Under the pieces are notes generated by a model, which had not been told where the DNA came from, did no database searches, and saw only the letters and a list, made by a program, of their open reading frames with translations. The position numbers and the translations under genes are program-made. Of a stretch of 64,000 nucleotides of DNA, positions 26,701-35,294 are shown in pieces. Each line of letters begins with the position of its first letter. Position 1 is the first letter of the stretch. Source of the DNA: Pelagibius sp. Alg239-R121 (GTDB lineage Bacteria; Pseudomonadota; Alphaproteobacteria; Kiloniellales; Kiloniellaceae); contig NZ_CAMZOF010000011.1 in the NCBI RefSeq assembly GCF_947331435.1, positions 221,203-285,202 on the forward strand. The letters run 5' to 3'.

Positions 26701-27285
26701 ATGCTGAAACGAAAATCCTTCGCCGCCGCCCTGATAGCTGTAACCTTTGCCCTGGGCGCCGTCAGCGCAATCACCGGGACAAGCCCGGTCACCAGCCTTC
26801 AGGCCCACGAGTTCAAAAAGGGCTCGTTGATGATCGACCACCCCTTTGCACGCGCCAGCATTCCGCAGCGTCCGGGTGCGGCCTACGCCAAGATCATGAA
26901 TATGGGTAGCGAAGACGACAGGCTGGTCGCTGCCAGCTCGCCGGCAGCCGAACGAGTAGAGCTGCACACGCATCTGATGGAGAACGGTGTTGCCAAGATG
27001 CGCCCGATCGAGGCAATCGACATACCGGCCGGCGGTGGAGCCGAGCTCAAGCCGGGCGGCCATCACATCATGATGTTCAAGCTCGCGGCGCCCTTGAAGG
27101 AAGGCGACAAGTTCCCGATGACGCTGACATTCGAAAAAGCCGGTGAGGTCGAGGTCACCGTGACGGTGGAAGCTATGGGTTCAAGCGGCGGCATGAAACA
27201 TGGCACCGAAATGAAACACGGCACCGAAATGAAACATGACGAGGGCATGAAGCACGGCGAAGACATGAAGAAGAAGTCCAACTGA
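26701..27285 (+). CDS. PCuAC-family periplasmic copper chaperone with Met/His tail
   Basis: 194 residues from ATG 26701, with AGGAG upstream. A signal peptide ends near ALGAVSA. The PCuAC (DUF461) domain shows MIDHPFARASIPQRPGAAYAKI, VELHTHLMENGVAKMRPIEAI and GGHHIMMFKL, with the H(M)X10MX21HXM copper ligands. The last 30 residues repeat MKHGTE/MKHDEG/MKHGED, a further Met/His metal site. PCuAC delivers Cu(I) to the CuA centre of cytochrome oxidase. It is preceded by a DUF2946-like gene, and followed by a terminator. Confidence 0.92.
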   Translation: MLKRKSFAAALIAVTFALGAVSAITGTSPVTSLQAHEFKKGSLMIDHPFARASIPQRPGAAYAKIMNMGSEDDRLVAASSPAAERVELHTHLMENGVAKMRPIEAIDIPAGGGAELKPGGHHIMMFKLAAPLKEGDKFPMTLTFEKAGEVEVTVTVEAMGSSGGMKHGTEMKHGTEMKHDEGMKHGEDMKKKSN

Positions 27286-27310
27286 ACTGAAATTTTCAGC
27301 TGACCAAAAG

Positions 27311-27340
27311 AAAGGGCGGCTCACAGGAACCGCCCTTTTT
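27311..27340. terminator. Bidirectional rho-independent terminator
   Basis: AAAGGGCGG (27311-27319) pairs with CCGCCCTTT (27330-27338), with T-runs on both strands. It lies between the convergent copper chaperone and hupE genes and can serve both. Confidence 0.85.
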
Positions 27341-27377
27341 CTATGGCTTGCAGCCGGAAAAATTCCCGGCAGTGTGA

Positions 27378-28013
27378 TCAGACGCTGAACAGCATGCCTT
27401 CGATATTTTCGATAAGGAACGCGGCACCGACACCGGCAACCACCGCACCGGCGAGGCGTGGCTGAATGGCGAGCGCGTTTTCAGCCTTCCAGACTTTACG
27501 GGCCAGAGCCCCGGCACCAACGGCAATAGCGTATTGGATCACGGCAAAGCCGATCAAATAGGCCGTCAGCGGCGTCGTCTCGGCACCGATGATGCTCTGA
27601 CCGTAAGCCCAGCCGTGGAACAGGCCGGCGGCCGCAAAGGCCCCCATATAGACCGTGGCGTTGATGGACTTGCCCGACAGAACCATCGCGCCCAGCACCA
27701 CGATCGAACCGGCAATGACGATCTCTGCGATCGGTAATGTCACGCCGGTCAAAAGTGCGGCACAGCCAAGCAGCGTTGCAACGACGAATGCCAGAGGCGT
27801 CAAGAAGCGGTTCGGTGTGAAGGCCGAAGCCAAACCCACCGCAATGATAAAGGCCAGATGGTCGACTCCGATGACCGGATGACCAAAGCCGGATAACAGG
27901 CCCTGCGTGAAGGTCTCCGGCAGACCACCGTCCATGACATGATGAGCCAGCGCCGGTGTTGAAGCCGCAGTCAGAGCTCCGGACAGCGCAAATCCCTTGA
28001 TAAATCTCTTCAT
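27378..28013 (-). CDS. HupE/UreJ family transporter, probably cobalt (B12-regulated)
   Basis: 211 residues: a signal peptide ending in ALA-HH, then six to seven membrane helices. The family motif HPVIGVDHLAFIIAVGLAS is in the first half, and GLFHGWAYG with its conserved histidine in the second. HupE/UreJ proteins carry nickel or cobalt. The gene has a cobalamin riboswitch in its leader, which by comparative genomics marks cobalt uptake for B12 synthesis rather than nickel supply to urease or hydrogenase; no such enzyme genes are nearby. Confidence 0.88.
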   Translation of the reverse strand: MKRFIKGFALSGALTAASTPALAHHVMDGGLPETFTQGLLSGFGHPVIGVDHLAFIIAVGLASAFTPNRFLTPLAFVVATLLGCAALLTGVTLPIAEIVIAGSIVVLGAMVLSGKSINATVYMGAFAAAGLFHGWAYGQSIIGAETTPLTAYLIGFAVIQYAIAVGAGALARKVWKAENALAIQPRLAGAVVAGVGAAFLIENIEGMLFSV

Positions 28014-28049
28014 AATTCTCTCCCTTCCGTCTCACCCGACGGCATAAAG

Positions 28050-28240
28050 TGTTGGCCTCTCAGATGGCAGGTCTCCTGGCTTGCGGATCTTCGGTCCAGC
28101 TCCGGCCTTCCCGGGATGAAAACACACATCCCAGTGGCGCCAGTGGAGCTCCCTAGCCGCTCACAGTTGCGGGGGCAGCCACGGTCTTGGTCCCTGATGG
28201 GTACGCCGCACCGTGTTCCCTTTTCATCCGTCATCGCGTT
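28050..28240 (-). ncRNA. Cobalamin riboswitch upstream of hupE
   Basis: The minus strand has, in order, AAAAGGGAACACGGTGCGGC (28208-28227 region), GCTGCCCCCGCAACTGTGAG (28150-28172 region) and the B12 box AGCCAGGAGACCTGCC (about 28066-28081, continuing ATCT). These are the hallmark blocks of the cobalamin aptamer. It ends about 40 bases before the hupE start, so control is probably at translation or by early termination. Confidence 0.93.
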
Positions 28241-28371
28241 CGCTTTGACGAAACCATCTGGGCGCAAGCTAAACGCGGTTTTTCTCGCCGTAAAGCGTAA
28301 CTTCCCGCCGGCCTTGTGGAAGATCTGATCAAAGATTCGGGAGTTCGAAGAGCGGTAGAACCACCGCGTGC

Positions 28372-30456
28372 TTAATCGAGTCCGTAAACCCGCAGCAGAA
28401 AGCCATAAACCAACGCCACTTCCTTCAAACGGTCGAAACGCCCGGAAGCACCGGCGTGCCCGGCATCCATATTGGTGCGCAGAAGCAGCAAGTTCGAATC
28501 GGTCTTGAGTTCCCGCAATCGGGCCACCCACTTCGCAGGCTCCCAATAGGTCACCCGGGGGTCCGTCAGCCCCGCCGTCGCCAGAACATGCGGATAAGCC
28601 TGAGCCGTCACATTGTCGTAGGGTGAATAGGAAGCGATATAGTCATAAGCTTCGCCATCCGCGATCGGATTGCCCCATTCCGGCCATTCCGGCGGGGTCA
28701 GGGGCAGCGTGTCGTCGCACATGGTGTTGAGCACGTCGACAAAAGGCACCTCGCCCACCACCGCCTTCAGCAGGTCGGGCCGCATATTGGCCACCGCACC
28801 AACCAGCATACCGCCGGCGCTGCCGCCATGGATGGCAATCTGTCCCTTGCTGGTATAACCGGCCGCGATCAGGCCTTCGGCGGCGGCCACGAAATCCAGG
28901 AAAGTGTTCTTCTTGGTCATCAGCTTGCCGGCGCTGTACCAGTGGTAGCCTTTGTCCATGCCGCCCCGGATATGGGCGATGGCGTAGACGAAGCCCCGAT
29001 CGACAAGGCTCAGGCGGTTGGTGGAAAAGCTCGCCGGCATGGAGTGACCGTAGGACCCGTAGCCGTACAGCAGCAGCGGCGCCGAACCGTCGAGCTTTAG
29101 GTCCTTGCGGTACAGCAGGGAAACGGGAACCGCGGTGCCGTCATGACTGGCCACGGTAATCCGTGCCGTCAGGTAATCCTCGGGCTTGTGACCACTTGGG
29201 ATTTCCTGCTCTTTGCGCAGGATACGCTTCCGCGTTGCCATGTCATAATCGTAAACCCGCAGCGGCGTCGTCATGGAGCTGTAGGTGAAACGCAGGAGCG
29301 CTGTCTCGAAGAGATAACCCGGCAACACGCCGAGATCGTAAGCCTCCTCATCGAAGGCGATGGCGTGGTCTTCCGACGTCTTCAGATCCGTGATCATGAT
29401 CCGCGGCAGGCCCTCGACGGTCTCCAGGCGCACCATGTGGTTCGCAAACAGCCGGATATGCTTGATCAGGCGTCCGGGCTCGTGCGCAATCAGGTCCTGC
29501 CAGGATGCCGGTGCAGTCTCGCTTATGGGACACGTGACCACCTTGAAGTCTTCGGCGCCGTCGATATTGGTCAGGATGTAGAAGCGGTCACCGTGGTCCG
29601 CAACATCATACTCCACGTCACTTTGGCGCGGCGCAATCACCTGTGGTAACGCGTCGGGCGCATCCGCCGGAATGACCCGGATCTCGGACGTAGTATGGTC
29701 ATGACTAGAGATGGCGACAAAGCGTCCGCTCTCGGTCTTGCCGACGCCGACAAAGAAGCCTGGATCCTCCTCGCTGTAGACCAGGGCATCCTTCTTTGGG
29801 TCGTCGCCGAGGCGATGGCGCCGGACTTCGCAGGGACGGTGATTGTCGTCCAAAATCGTATAGAAGATCGTCGAGCTATCTGCCGACCAGGCCAGATCGC
29901 CCTGAGCACTGCCGATTTCGTCCGTCAGCAGTTCACCGCTCTCCAGGTCTTTAATGCGGATCGTCGTGTATTCGGACCCGCTAAGGTCTACCGCATAGGC
30001 CAGCAGACGATGGTCCGGACTGTGGCGGCACGCGGCGATACGGAAAAAACTCGTACCCTCGGATAGCAGGTTCCCGTTCAGAACCACCTGCTCTTCCGCC
30101 TTACTGGCGCCGTCGTTGGCACGCCGGCAAAAGACCGGGTGTTGCCCGCCTTCTTCGTATCGATGGTAATATTCGAAAGGGCCATCCGGCGAAGGTACAC
30201 TGGAATCGTCTTCCTTTATCCGCCCCTTCATCTCCTCGAACAGCGCCGCCATCAGATCCTTCTGGGGTGCGAGAACCGCGTTGGTGTACGTGTTGTTTGC
30301 TTCCAGGTAACTGCGGATCTCCGGGTTCAGCACCTCAGGCGTACGCATGACTTTCTGCCAATCCGGGTCCTTCATCCAGGCATAGTCGTCCTTTCGCACC
30401 CGGTCGTGAAGGTGATGCGTCTGAGGGTGTTTTGGGGCTTCGGGCGGCATCTGCAT
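28372..30456 (-). CDS. ptrB: Oligopeptidase B (protease II)
   Basis: 694 residues from ATG 30456, with AAGGA nine bases upstream; the open frame runs on to 30555 but without family sequence. The N-terminal beta-propeller starts HLHDRVRKDDYAWMKD. The prolyl-oligopeptidase catalytic domain has the nucleophile in HGGSAGGMLVG, the Asp in TAGLTDPRVTYWEPAKW, and the His in NMDAGHAGASGR. It cleaves short peptides after basic residues in the cytoplasm. The length fits the family (about 690). Confidence 0.93.
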   Translation of the reverse strand: MQMPPEAPKHPQTHHLHDRVRKDDYAWMKDPDWQKVMRTPEVLNPEIRSYLEANNTYTNAVLAPQKDLMAALFEEMKGRIKEDDSSVPSPDGPFEYYHRYEEGGQHPVFCRRANDGASKAEEQVVLNGNLLSEGTSFFRIAACRHSPDHRLLAYAVDLSGSEYTTIRIKDLESGELLTDEIGSAQGDLAWSADSSTIFYTILDDNHRPCEVRRHRLGDDPKKDALVYSEEDPGFFVGVGKTESGRFVAISSHDHTTSEIRVIPADAPDALPQVIAPRQSDVEYDVADHGDRFYILTNIDGAEDFKVVTCPISETAPASWQDLIAHEPGRLIKHIRLFANHMVRLETVEGLPRIMITDLKTSEDHAIAFDEEAYDLGVLPGYLFETALLRFTYSSMTTPLRVYDYDMATRKRILRKEQEIPSGHKPEDYLTARITVASHDGTAVPVSLLYRKDLKLDGSAPLLLYGYGSYGHSMPASFSTNRLSLVDRGFVYAIAHIRGGMDKGYHWYSAGKLMTKKNTFLDFVAAAEGLIAAGYTSKGQIAIHGGSAGGMLVGAVANMRPDLLKAVVGEVPFVDVLNTMCDDTLPLTPPEWPEWGNPIADGEAYDYIASYSPYDNVTAQAYPHVLATAGLTDPRVTYWEPAKWVARLRELKTDSNLLLLRTNMDAGHAGASGRFDRLKEVALVYGFLLRVYGLD

Positions 30457-30887
30457 GACCGGTGTCCTTGGGCTGTCTTGTTGCGACGGCACGAGTTTCG
30501 TGAACCGAGATAAGCAAATGTCCCCGATCCTTACGAAGGTCAACCGCAAATCCATCCCTTCGTCCCGCCTACCAGGGTACAGGCATCTATGGTTCCTACG
30601 TCACCAATCATTTAACCACATTGTTAATTACAACATCGAAATTCCCAGCCCAGTTGGACGTTTATCCGTTTATTTAACCCGTAATTAACCTTTTCATTAA
30701 ATATCTGTTAACGCTTGGCTGCACAGGAAATCTCTACCAATTCAATCGAACCGGACAGGCCGGTCGGGCAAGTGGGCTGGGTGGGTGAACCAGACTTGAG
30801 CAGAGGGCAGTCGTGCCAGAGCGCAGGTTACGGCCGAGGCTGGCGATGGCAGTTGACAAGACTCGTCATAGATATATTGTAAACCAT
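30457..30887. other. 431-bp AT-rich intergenic region with TTAA-N7-TTAAC box
   Basis: Lies between the divergent ptrB and arsR2 genes. From about 30600 to 30720 it is AT-rich and holds several TTAAC/GTTAA words, including TTAACCCGTAATTAAC at 30674-30689, which fits the alphaproteobacterial CtrA consensus TTAA-N7-TTAAC. No gene is visible. Confidence 0.4.
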
Positions 30888-30893
30888 ATGGTT
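30882..30893. promoter_or_regulatory. AACCATATGGTT palindrome over the arsR2 start codon
   Basis: A perfect 12-bp palindrome that includes the proposed ATG (30888-30890), with further AT-rich near-symmetry on both sides. ArsR-type repressors often bind such sites at their own start, so autoregulation is inferred. Confidence 0.45.
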
Positions 30894-31274
30894 AAATATT
30901 CGATCAACAGTCTCGACGCAGTTTTCTCGGCGCTGGGTGACGGCACGCGCCGCGCGATCCTGGCCAGACTGGCCGAAGGCGAGACCCGGGTCACCGATCT
31001 CGCGGCGCCATACGAGATGTCACTGCCGGCCGTCTCCAAGCATCTGCGCGTCCTTGAAGCCGCCGGCCTGGTGACGAAGCGAAAGCAGGGCCGGGTAATC
31101 TACTGCAGTCTCCAGCCACAGCCGCTCATGGGGGCTGCCGATTGGATCGCTTTTTACCGCAGCTTCTGGGAACGGAAATTCGACGCCCTGGCCAGCTATC
31201 TCGACAAGACCGCCGACACCTCCCCAAAACCCGCGAACGCGGACGACCAAGGAAAGGAGCAAAACGATGGGTGA
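30888..31274 (+). CDS. ArsR family winged-helix regulator
   Basis: 128 residues from ATG 30888. SALGDGTRRAILARLAEGETRVTDLA and the recognition helix MSLPAVSKHLRVLEAAGLV are clear. The wing is KRKQGRVIYCSLQPQPLMGAADWIAFYRSFWERKFDALASYL, the signature of the ArsR subgroup that pairs with START/AHSA1 or DUF899 proteins and lacks metal cysteines. It overlaps the DUF899 gene by eight bases. Confidence 0.9.
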   Translation: MVKYSINSLDAVFSALGDGTRRAILARLAEGETRVTDLAAPYEMSLPAVSKHLRVLEAAGLVTKRKQGRVIYCSLQPQPLMGAADWIAFYRSFWERKFDALASYLDKTADTSPKPANADDQGKEQNDG

Positions 31275-31956
31275 ACATCACGACAAGCGTTTTCCCGGCG
31301 AAAGTGACGACTACCGCGCAGCGCGCGACAGCCTTTTAACAGCCGAACTGAACTTGCGCCGACAAATCGAAGAGGTTGCCGCGCAACGGCGTGCGCTACC
31401 ACCCGGCGGCCCTCTGAAAGAAGACTATGCCTTCACGGAAGCTTCAGGCTCGGATGCCGCCAAGCAAACCCGCTTCAGCGAGCTCTTCGAAAACGGTAAA
31501 GACAGCCTCTTTGTCTACAGCTTCATGTTCGCAGGCAATGACGAGAACCCTTGCCCCGCCTGCACCTCCTTGCTGGACGGTCTTAACGGCAGCGCCCCGC
31601 ACATCCGCGCCCGCATCAGTTTTGCGGTTGTCGGCAAGGCGCCCTTGCCCCGGCTCCTCGACTGGGCCGAAGGGCGTGGTTGGAACAACCTCCGCCTGCT
31701 GTCGTCGGAAGGCAACAGCTACAACGCCGACTACTTTGGAGAAACCCCGGATGGCGGCCAGATCCCTGCCATAAACATCTTCCGCAAGACATCGGACGGC
31801 ATCCTTCACGCCTACAACAGCGAGCTGCTTTACGCCCCCTGGGAAGAAGGCCAGCACGGACGCCACGCCGATATGCTCTGGCCACTGTGGAATGCCTTCG
31901 ATTTGACCCCGGACGGAAGGGGCACCGACTGGTTTCCCCGCTTCTCCTATAATTGA
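31267..31956 (+). CDS. DUF899 thioredoxin-like protein
   Basis: 229 residues. The family pattern is seen: an N-terminal helical ELNLRRQIEEVAAQRRALPPGGPLKEDY, then LFVYSFMFAGNDENPCPACTSLLDGLNG with a CPAC pair in thioredoxin CxxC position, and NADYFGETPDGGQIPAINIFRK. DUF899 proteins are thioredoxin-fold and of unknown function. ATG 31267 overlaps the end of the ArsR gene, so the regulator and target are coupled. Confidence 0.88.
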   Translation: MGEHHDKRFPGESDDYRAARDSLLTAELNLRRQIEEVAAQRRALPPGGPLKEDYAFTEASGSDAAKQTRFSELFENGKDSLFVYSFMFAGNDENPCPACTSLLDGLNGSAPHIRARISFAVVGKAPLPRLLDWAEGRGWNNLRLLSSEGNSYNADYFGETPDGGQIPAINIFRKTSDGILHAYNSELLYAPWEEGQHGRHADMLWPLWNAFDLTPDGRGTDWFPRFSYN

Positions 31957-32064
31957 TCGGCGAATCATCACGTAAGGGACAATCCCGAGTTAAAAGCACC
32001 CCGGATTCGGTGTATAGTTTGCACCAAGATCGATCAGACCTCACCGGATCCGGGAGAGCTTTAC

Positions 32065-32250
32065 GTGGGCGATATCGTCAATCTGCGCCAGGAACGCAAA
32101 CGCCGGAAGCGCCGCACCAAGGAAACGGAGGCGAGCGAGAACCGAATCAGGTTCGGGCTGACCAAAGCAGAGAAGAAAAAGAACGATCAGGAGCGCGATC
32201 GCGCGATCCATCATCTGGACGCCCACAGGAAGGATGATCCTGAGGGTTAG
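32065..32250 (+). CDS. DUF4169 family small basic protein
   Basis: 61 residues from GTG 32065. MGDIVNLRQERKRRKRR at the start and ENRIRFGLTKAEKKK in the middle are the pattern of DUF4169, a small, lysine/arginine-rich alphaproteobacterial family of unknown function. Confidence 0.82.
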   Translation: MGDIVNLRQERKRRKRRTKETEASENRIRFGLTKAEKKKNDQERDRAIHHLDAHRKDDPEG

Positions 32251-32360
32251 GCATCAACATACCGGCTGGTCAACTTCTCATCCTGACCAATGTTTCAGAC
32301 ATTTCTATGAAGCGACAAATTGTTAGTAAAAGTCAGGCGAACTCGCGTTTATCATAGACT

Positions 32361-32882
32361 CTATAAAGCGTCGATCTCGTAGTAGATTCCGTTGGTTTCC
32401 AATCGAAACTCAACTGCTTCCCGCGCGATCATATTGGTCTCGCTATCCACGACGTCGAAAACGACTGTGTAGGTCTCGCGCTCACGGAACCTGTACTCAT
32501 AGCTTGGGCCAAACCTCAAAGCGTTTACAGGAAGACCGTTGGGGTAATCGAACGCAACACCGATTGATTTGCTGGTGTGGTCACCTGCTTGCAAAGAAAA
32601 AGGAACTTCAGCAGCCTCGCTGAAAACACCTACCTTCATCGTCGGAAGATGCGTACCCGTATCAACGTCGAACTTCAGGTTATAAGAGCCCCGTTTCAAC
32701 AAATAGCTGACTGGCATATCGCCGTGGAAAAAGAGATTTCCCACGTCTGATTTTCCGTATTCGAGGATTTCGATGCCCTCAACATCTTCGATCGAAATAT
32801 AGCGGTACTTAAAGAAAGCTGGCGCGCATCCGGACAACAGCAACCCGATGAAGGTAAAAACCACGACATAGGTAATGCGCAT
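32361..32882 (-). CDS. Hypothetical lipoprotein
   Basis: 173 residues from ATG 32882. A signal sequence (ITYVVVFTFIGLLLSGC) ends in the lipobox LSGC, so the mature protein should be lipid-anchored, with Ala-Pro after Cys. The rest is a soluble, mainly beta domain (ISIEDVEGIEILEYGKSD, ERETYTVVFDVVDSE). No family recognised. The base composition is somewhat more AT-rich than the neighbours. Confidence 0.75.
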   Translation of the reverse strand: MRITYVVVFTFIGLLLSGCAPAFFKYRYISIEDVEGIEILEYGKSDVGNLFFHGDMPVSYLLKRGSYNLKFDVDTGTHLPTMKVGVFSEAAEVPFSLQAGDHTSKSIGVAFDYPNGLPVNALRFGPSYEYRFRERETYTVVFDVVDSETNMIAREAVEFRLETNGIYYEIDAL

Positions 32883-33134
32883 AAATAGCCTGACGATTGC
32901 TGGAGATGGGCTCGCGTACACTAACCAGTTTGGTCAAAACTACAACCTGCCGACCATAGCGCCTGTAATCGCCATAGGAGCCAAGCAGGCACGAAAAATC
33001 AGGAAGATTTTGACTTCTGCACGCATCCAAGATCCTACATCGAATCACAAGAATCGAAGAAAAACGCTTCTTAGGCCCGCGGAACTGAGCCACTGTAGCC
33101 GGCACCACGGGGGAAACGCAGCTGACGGCCTGAT

Positions 33135-34337
33135 ATGACCGGACATTCAAACCACAACGGAATTATGGTGTTACTGGCCGGCATGATGCTGTCTCTGGTG
33201 CTCGGGTCGCTTCATGCCTTTTCTGTCTTTCTCGAATCTCTGGAAGCGCGTTTCGGTGCTGCCCGGTCAGACGTCAGCCTGACCTATTCGCTGGCATTGG
33301 CCTGTCTGACGGTTGGTGTTTTGTTCGGACATCTCGTTTACGCCCGAATCCGGCCGGCGTTCCTGCTGGTTTTACTCTGTCTTGTCGCTGCGGCGGGGAG
33401 CACCCTGGCGGCGGGTGCGGATAGCCTGGCAGAGCTCTGGCTGGGTTACAGCCTGCTGTTCGGGGGGGCAAACGGCCTCGGGTACGGCTTTGCACTGCAG
33501 ATTTCGGCCCAGGCCAATTCAAAACGCAAGGGTCTGGCTATGGGCCTCGTCACAGCGGCCTATGCGTTAGGTGCAGTGATTGCGCCGGTCCCCTTCGAAT
33601 TTCTGCTGCAGCGCTCCGGATTTGCGGCTGCCATGATGGGCCTGGCGGTCGTCCTCGTGGCCATCGCACCGATAGCGGCAGGGCTTCTTGCGAAGGCTGG
33701 TGCGGAACTGAAGGTCTCACAACCGGCAGAAAACAAGGGCGCCCCACCGCAACGGATGCTCATCGTCAAGATGTGGCTCGGTTACGGCACAGCTGCGGCG
33801 GCCGGTCTGATGGCGATCGGCCATGCAACAGGCATAGCGCGGGCGGGCGGCTTGTCCGACTGGCAAGTCCTGATGGCACCCATCGTGATCGCCCTGCTCA
33901 ATATGCTCGGCAGTCTTTTAGGTGGAAGGCTCGCCGACCAGGCCGGTGTCAGGCTGATGCTCATGGTCTTCCCGGCGCTTTCAGCCGCCGTGCTCATCAC
34001 GCTCGCACTCTTCCCGGACGGTATCTTCGTATTGTTGGGGCTCGCCGCCATCGGCTTCACTTATGGCGCTGTCATCACGGTCTACCCGGCGGCCGTCGCA
34101 ACTCTGTTCGGGGCCGATGCCGCAGTCCGGATCTACGGGCGCATCTTTACGGCCTGGGGTGCAGCCGGACTGCTGGCACCCTGGTTCGCCGGCTATCTCT
34201 ACGAAGCTTTCGGAGATTACCGGATTGCCCTGGCAGTCGCGGGCGGTGCAGGATTGACGTCTCTTCTCACCGCCGGGTCACTGCGCTTGGACACGACTGA
34301 GACCCGGCAGGAAAAGGCGACTCAGTCCGGCGTCTGA
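33135..34337 (+). CDS. MFS transporter (OFA/monocarboxylate-like)
   Basis: 400 residues with 12 predicted helices. The start GMMLSLVLGSLHAFSVFLESLEARFGAARSDVSLTYSLALACLT and the helix-4/5 region LFGGANGLGYGFALQIS resemble the oxalate:formate antiporter (OFA) and related monocarboxylate carriers. The substrate is not readable. A strong terminator follows at 34373-34400. Confidence 0.85.
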   Translation: MTGHSNHNGIMVLLAGMMLSLVLGSLHAFSVFLESLEARFGAARSDVSLTYSLALACLTVGVLFGHLVYARIRPAFLLVLLCLVAAAGSTLAAGADSLAELWLGYSLLFGGANGLGYGFALQISAQANSKRKGLAMGLVTAAYALGAVIAPVPFEFLLQRSGFAAAMMGLAVVLVAIAPIAAGLLAKAGAELKVSQPAENKGAPPQRMLIVKMWLGYGTAAAAGLMAIGHATGIARAGGLSDWQVLMAPIVIALLNMLGSLLGGRLADQAGVRLMLMVFPALSAAVLITLALFPDGIFVLLGLAAIGFTYGAVITVYPAAVATLFGADAAVRIYGRIFTAWGAAGLLAPWFAGYLYEAFGDYRIALAVAGGAGLTSLLTAGSLRLDTTETRQEKATQSGV

Positions 34338-34372
34338 AGGTACCGCAACAATCACAAACCCCCAGACGCAGT

Positions 34373-34400
34373 TCGGCCCGCGACAAGCGCGGGCCGATTT
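34373..34400 (+). terminator. Rho-independent terminator after the MFS gene
   Basis: CGGCCCGCG (34374-34382), the loop ACAAG and CGCGGGCCG (34388-34396), plus one outer T-A pair, form a 10-bp stem followed by TTT. Confidence 0.75.
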
Positions 34401-34445
34401 CACTTCAGGTACCGGATGCAACAGGATCCTGGAGGGTAATCCCGT

Positions 34446-35294
34446 TTAGTCCTCGGATACGCGGCTGGCGAGCTGCGTGCCCTTCACTTTCTTGGTCGGC
34501 TTCTTATAGCTGTAGAAGATATGCCGGCCAATCTGTGGCCCCTTGTTGAAGGCATTGCGCCACCGCGGTTTTACGTAGTCTGCATGATAGAAGAGTGCGC
34601 CACCGGTCATGTCGATCGACAGACCCCAGTAGACGAAGGCTGCAAGACGCTCGGCGTCCCGCCAGGATTTTGCATTCTTAATATCGTCGCTCAGACCATC
34701 GCACCACCACGAGAACTGACACTTATAGCGCCGGTTCTCGCCCCCCTGGCGCACGACCTCGCAGACCGTCGATGGAAAGCGGGAGCTGGCGACACGATTC
34801 ATCACCACATGCGCTACCGCACGACGACCAGCGGTAGGTTCACTCCGCGCCTCAAAATAGATGTTCTGTGCCATACAGAAGAGCTCGTCTTCGACCTTTG
34901 CCTGGGTCGGAGCCCGGGAAGCCTTGACGACCGCCAGATTTACGCCGCGCCCGATATCCGTGACTTTCGGCAACTGAAGTTCCTCGGCGCCGGTCTTCTT
35001 GAAGCTTTCGATCGCCTCGGTCACCTCGGCGGCACCGGCAATAGCACCGGCAGCCGTACCATCACTGGCCAGGTGGAGGAGCTTTTCGGTCTCAGGGGGC
35101 TGAGAGGCGCTCGAAGGTGCGGAAGCATTCGCGGAAGCGTTCGGAGCCTCAAAAGCCATTACAGCCGGTGCACGATCAGAAGCGGCAGCGCCCATAAAGA
35201 CAGCACCCGCCAGAAAGCTGGCAGAGATGGCAACCCAAGGGGTCCGCTGGATCCGGCCCAGCAAGTCGGTTTTCTTCGCAAGAACGTTAATCAT
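34446..35294 (-). CDS. SleB-like cell-wall hydrolase (Hydrolase_2)
   Basis: 282 residues. One N-terminal membrane helix (WVAISASFLAGAVFMGAAA) and a long Ala/Ser/Pro linker lead to a C-terminal SleB-type domain: CMAQNIYFEARSEPTAGRRAVAHVVMNRV, with the catalytic Glu in YFEAR, and CQFSWWCDG. The family are lytic transglycosylase-like peptidoglycan hydrolases. In non-sporulating alphaproteobacteria they act in wall remodelling. Confidence 0.88.
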   Translation of the reverse strand: MINVLAKKTDLLGRIQRTPWVAISASFLAGAVFMGAAASDRAPAVMAFEAPNASANASAPSSASQPPETEKLLHLASDGTAAGAIAGAAEVTEAIESFKKTGAEELQLPKVTDIGRGVNLAVVKASRAPTQAKVEDELFCMAQNIYFEARSEPTAGRRAVAHVVMNRVASSRFPSTVCEVVRQGGENRRYKCQFSWWCDGLSDDIKNAKSWRDAERLAAFVYWGLSIDMTGGALFYHADYVKPRWRNAFNKGPQIGRHIFYSYKKPTKKVKGTQLASRVSED

